A stretch of 6,856 nt of DNA, from assembly GCA_020851395.1 (NCBI GenBank), contig JADZCW010000264.1:1-6856 (forward strand), written 5' to 3'. The translations under genes were made by a program, and so were the position numbers. This DNA is from Phycisphaeraceae bacterium (GTDB lineage: Bacteria; Planctomycetota; Phycisphaerae; Phycisphaerales; Phycisphaeraceae). Shown here in pieces: positions 6,608 through 6,856 of this stretch. The notes beneath the pieces were generated by a model. The model ran no database searches. It had not been told where the DNA came from and saw only the letters and a program-made list of their open reading frames with translations. Numbering within the stretch: the stretch's first letter is position 1; every line of letters begins with the position of its first letter.

Positions 6608-6856
6608 CTAGAACTCAAACACCACCGCGCCGAAATAGTGCAGCGTGTTGCGCGATCCGTCGCCGCGGGGGTTGGACTCGTACTCGTTCTCGGCCCCGAG
6701 GCGGAAGCTCATCCGGTCGGTCTGTTTGACCTTGATCTGCCACACGAGCGAGGAGACGACGCGGTAGGACGTGACCTCGGTCAGGTCGGGGAAAAAGTCG
6801 GCCCGGCCGGTCAGCTCCTGGGTGGGGGTGATCTTCCAGGTCAGCTCCCCGCCGAC
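6608..6856 (-). CDS. DUF481-like outer-membrane beta-barrel protein (3' end only)
   Basis: An open frame without a start codon enters from the right edge and runs to a TAG (6610-6608), giving the last 82 residues of a protein. My translation begins VGGELTWKITPTQELTG and ends LHYFGAVVFEF. Residues alternate polar and hydrophobic along short strands separated by turns, and the protein ends in Phe, both typical of outer-membrane beta-barrels. The phrases FFPDLTEVTSYRVVSSL and LGAENEYESNP resemble the C-terminal part of DUF481 (YdiY-type) proteins. That family is of uncertain function and located in the outer membrane of Gram-negative bacteria. The stop lies 17 bases before corA in the same direction, so this may be the leading gene of the operon. 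The N-terminus, signal peptide and promoter are outside the window. Confidence 0.75.
   Translation of the reverse strand, partial: VGGELTWKITPTQELTGRADFFPDLTEVTSYRVVSSLVWQIKVKQTDRMSFRLGAENEYESNPRGDGSRNTLHYFGAVVFEF

Noticed and set aside
5661..6611. Plus-strand open frame of 316 codons opposite corA
   Set aside because: It mirrors corA, which has clear membrane helices and the GMN motif; the mirrored product has low-complexity composition and no family signature.

Overview
The window looks like chromosomal housekeeping DNA from a GC-rich (about mid-60s % by eye) Gram-negative-type bacterium, most likely a planctomycete or close relative. That placement is an inference. It rests on four traits seen here: a tRNA gene without an encoded CCA end; weak or absent Shine-Dalgarno sites at some genes; a secreted ClpP/S49-like protein headed by a small 'KDGT..EGRL' beta domain of a kind I associate with planctomycetes; and a DUF481-like outer-membrane barrel.

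Left part (1-1744): a minus-strand tRNA-Ser(GGA) gene diverges from a plus-strand truB (tRNA pseudouridine-55 synthase, short, apparently without the usual C-terminal domain). truB converges on a minus-strand tatC (twin-arginine translocase subunit), and their last 34 bases overlap tail to tail. The divergent spacer between the tRNA and truB carries a plausible sigma-70-type promoter for the tRNA.

Middle part (1745-3305): a 184-base divergent spacer with a perfect TATAAT box separates tatC from a plus-strand gene for a secreted protein of 458 residues. It has a Sec signal peptide, a small N-terminal beta domain, a ClpP/NfeD-like serine protease fold that keeps the candidate Ser and Lys residues, and a helical C-terminus in place of the usual NfeD membrane and OB domains.

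Right part (3331-6856): a tightly packed minus-strand cluster, read right to left: the 3' end of a DUF481-like outer-membrane protein, corA (Mg2+/Co2+ channel), a zinc-dependent medium-chain dehydrogenase, and tsaC/sua5 (threonylcarbamoyl-AMP synthase for the tRNA modification t6A). Gaps are 17 and 12 bases, followed by a 4-base ATGA overlap, so this is probably one operon whose promoter lies beyond the right edge.

Two genes act on tRNA (truB and tsaC) and three concern the cell envelope (tatC, corA and the DUF481 protein), while the S49-like protein is exported. I see no mobile element, CRISPR array, phage gene, toxin-antitoxin pair or convincing new multi-gene system. The most unusual item is the domain architecture of the secreted S49/NfeD-like protein.
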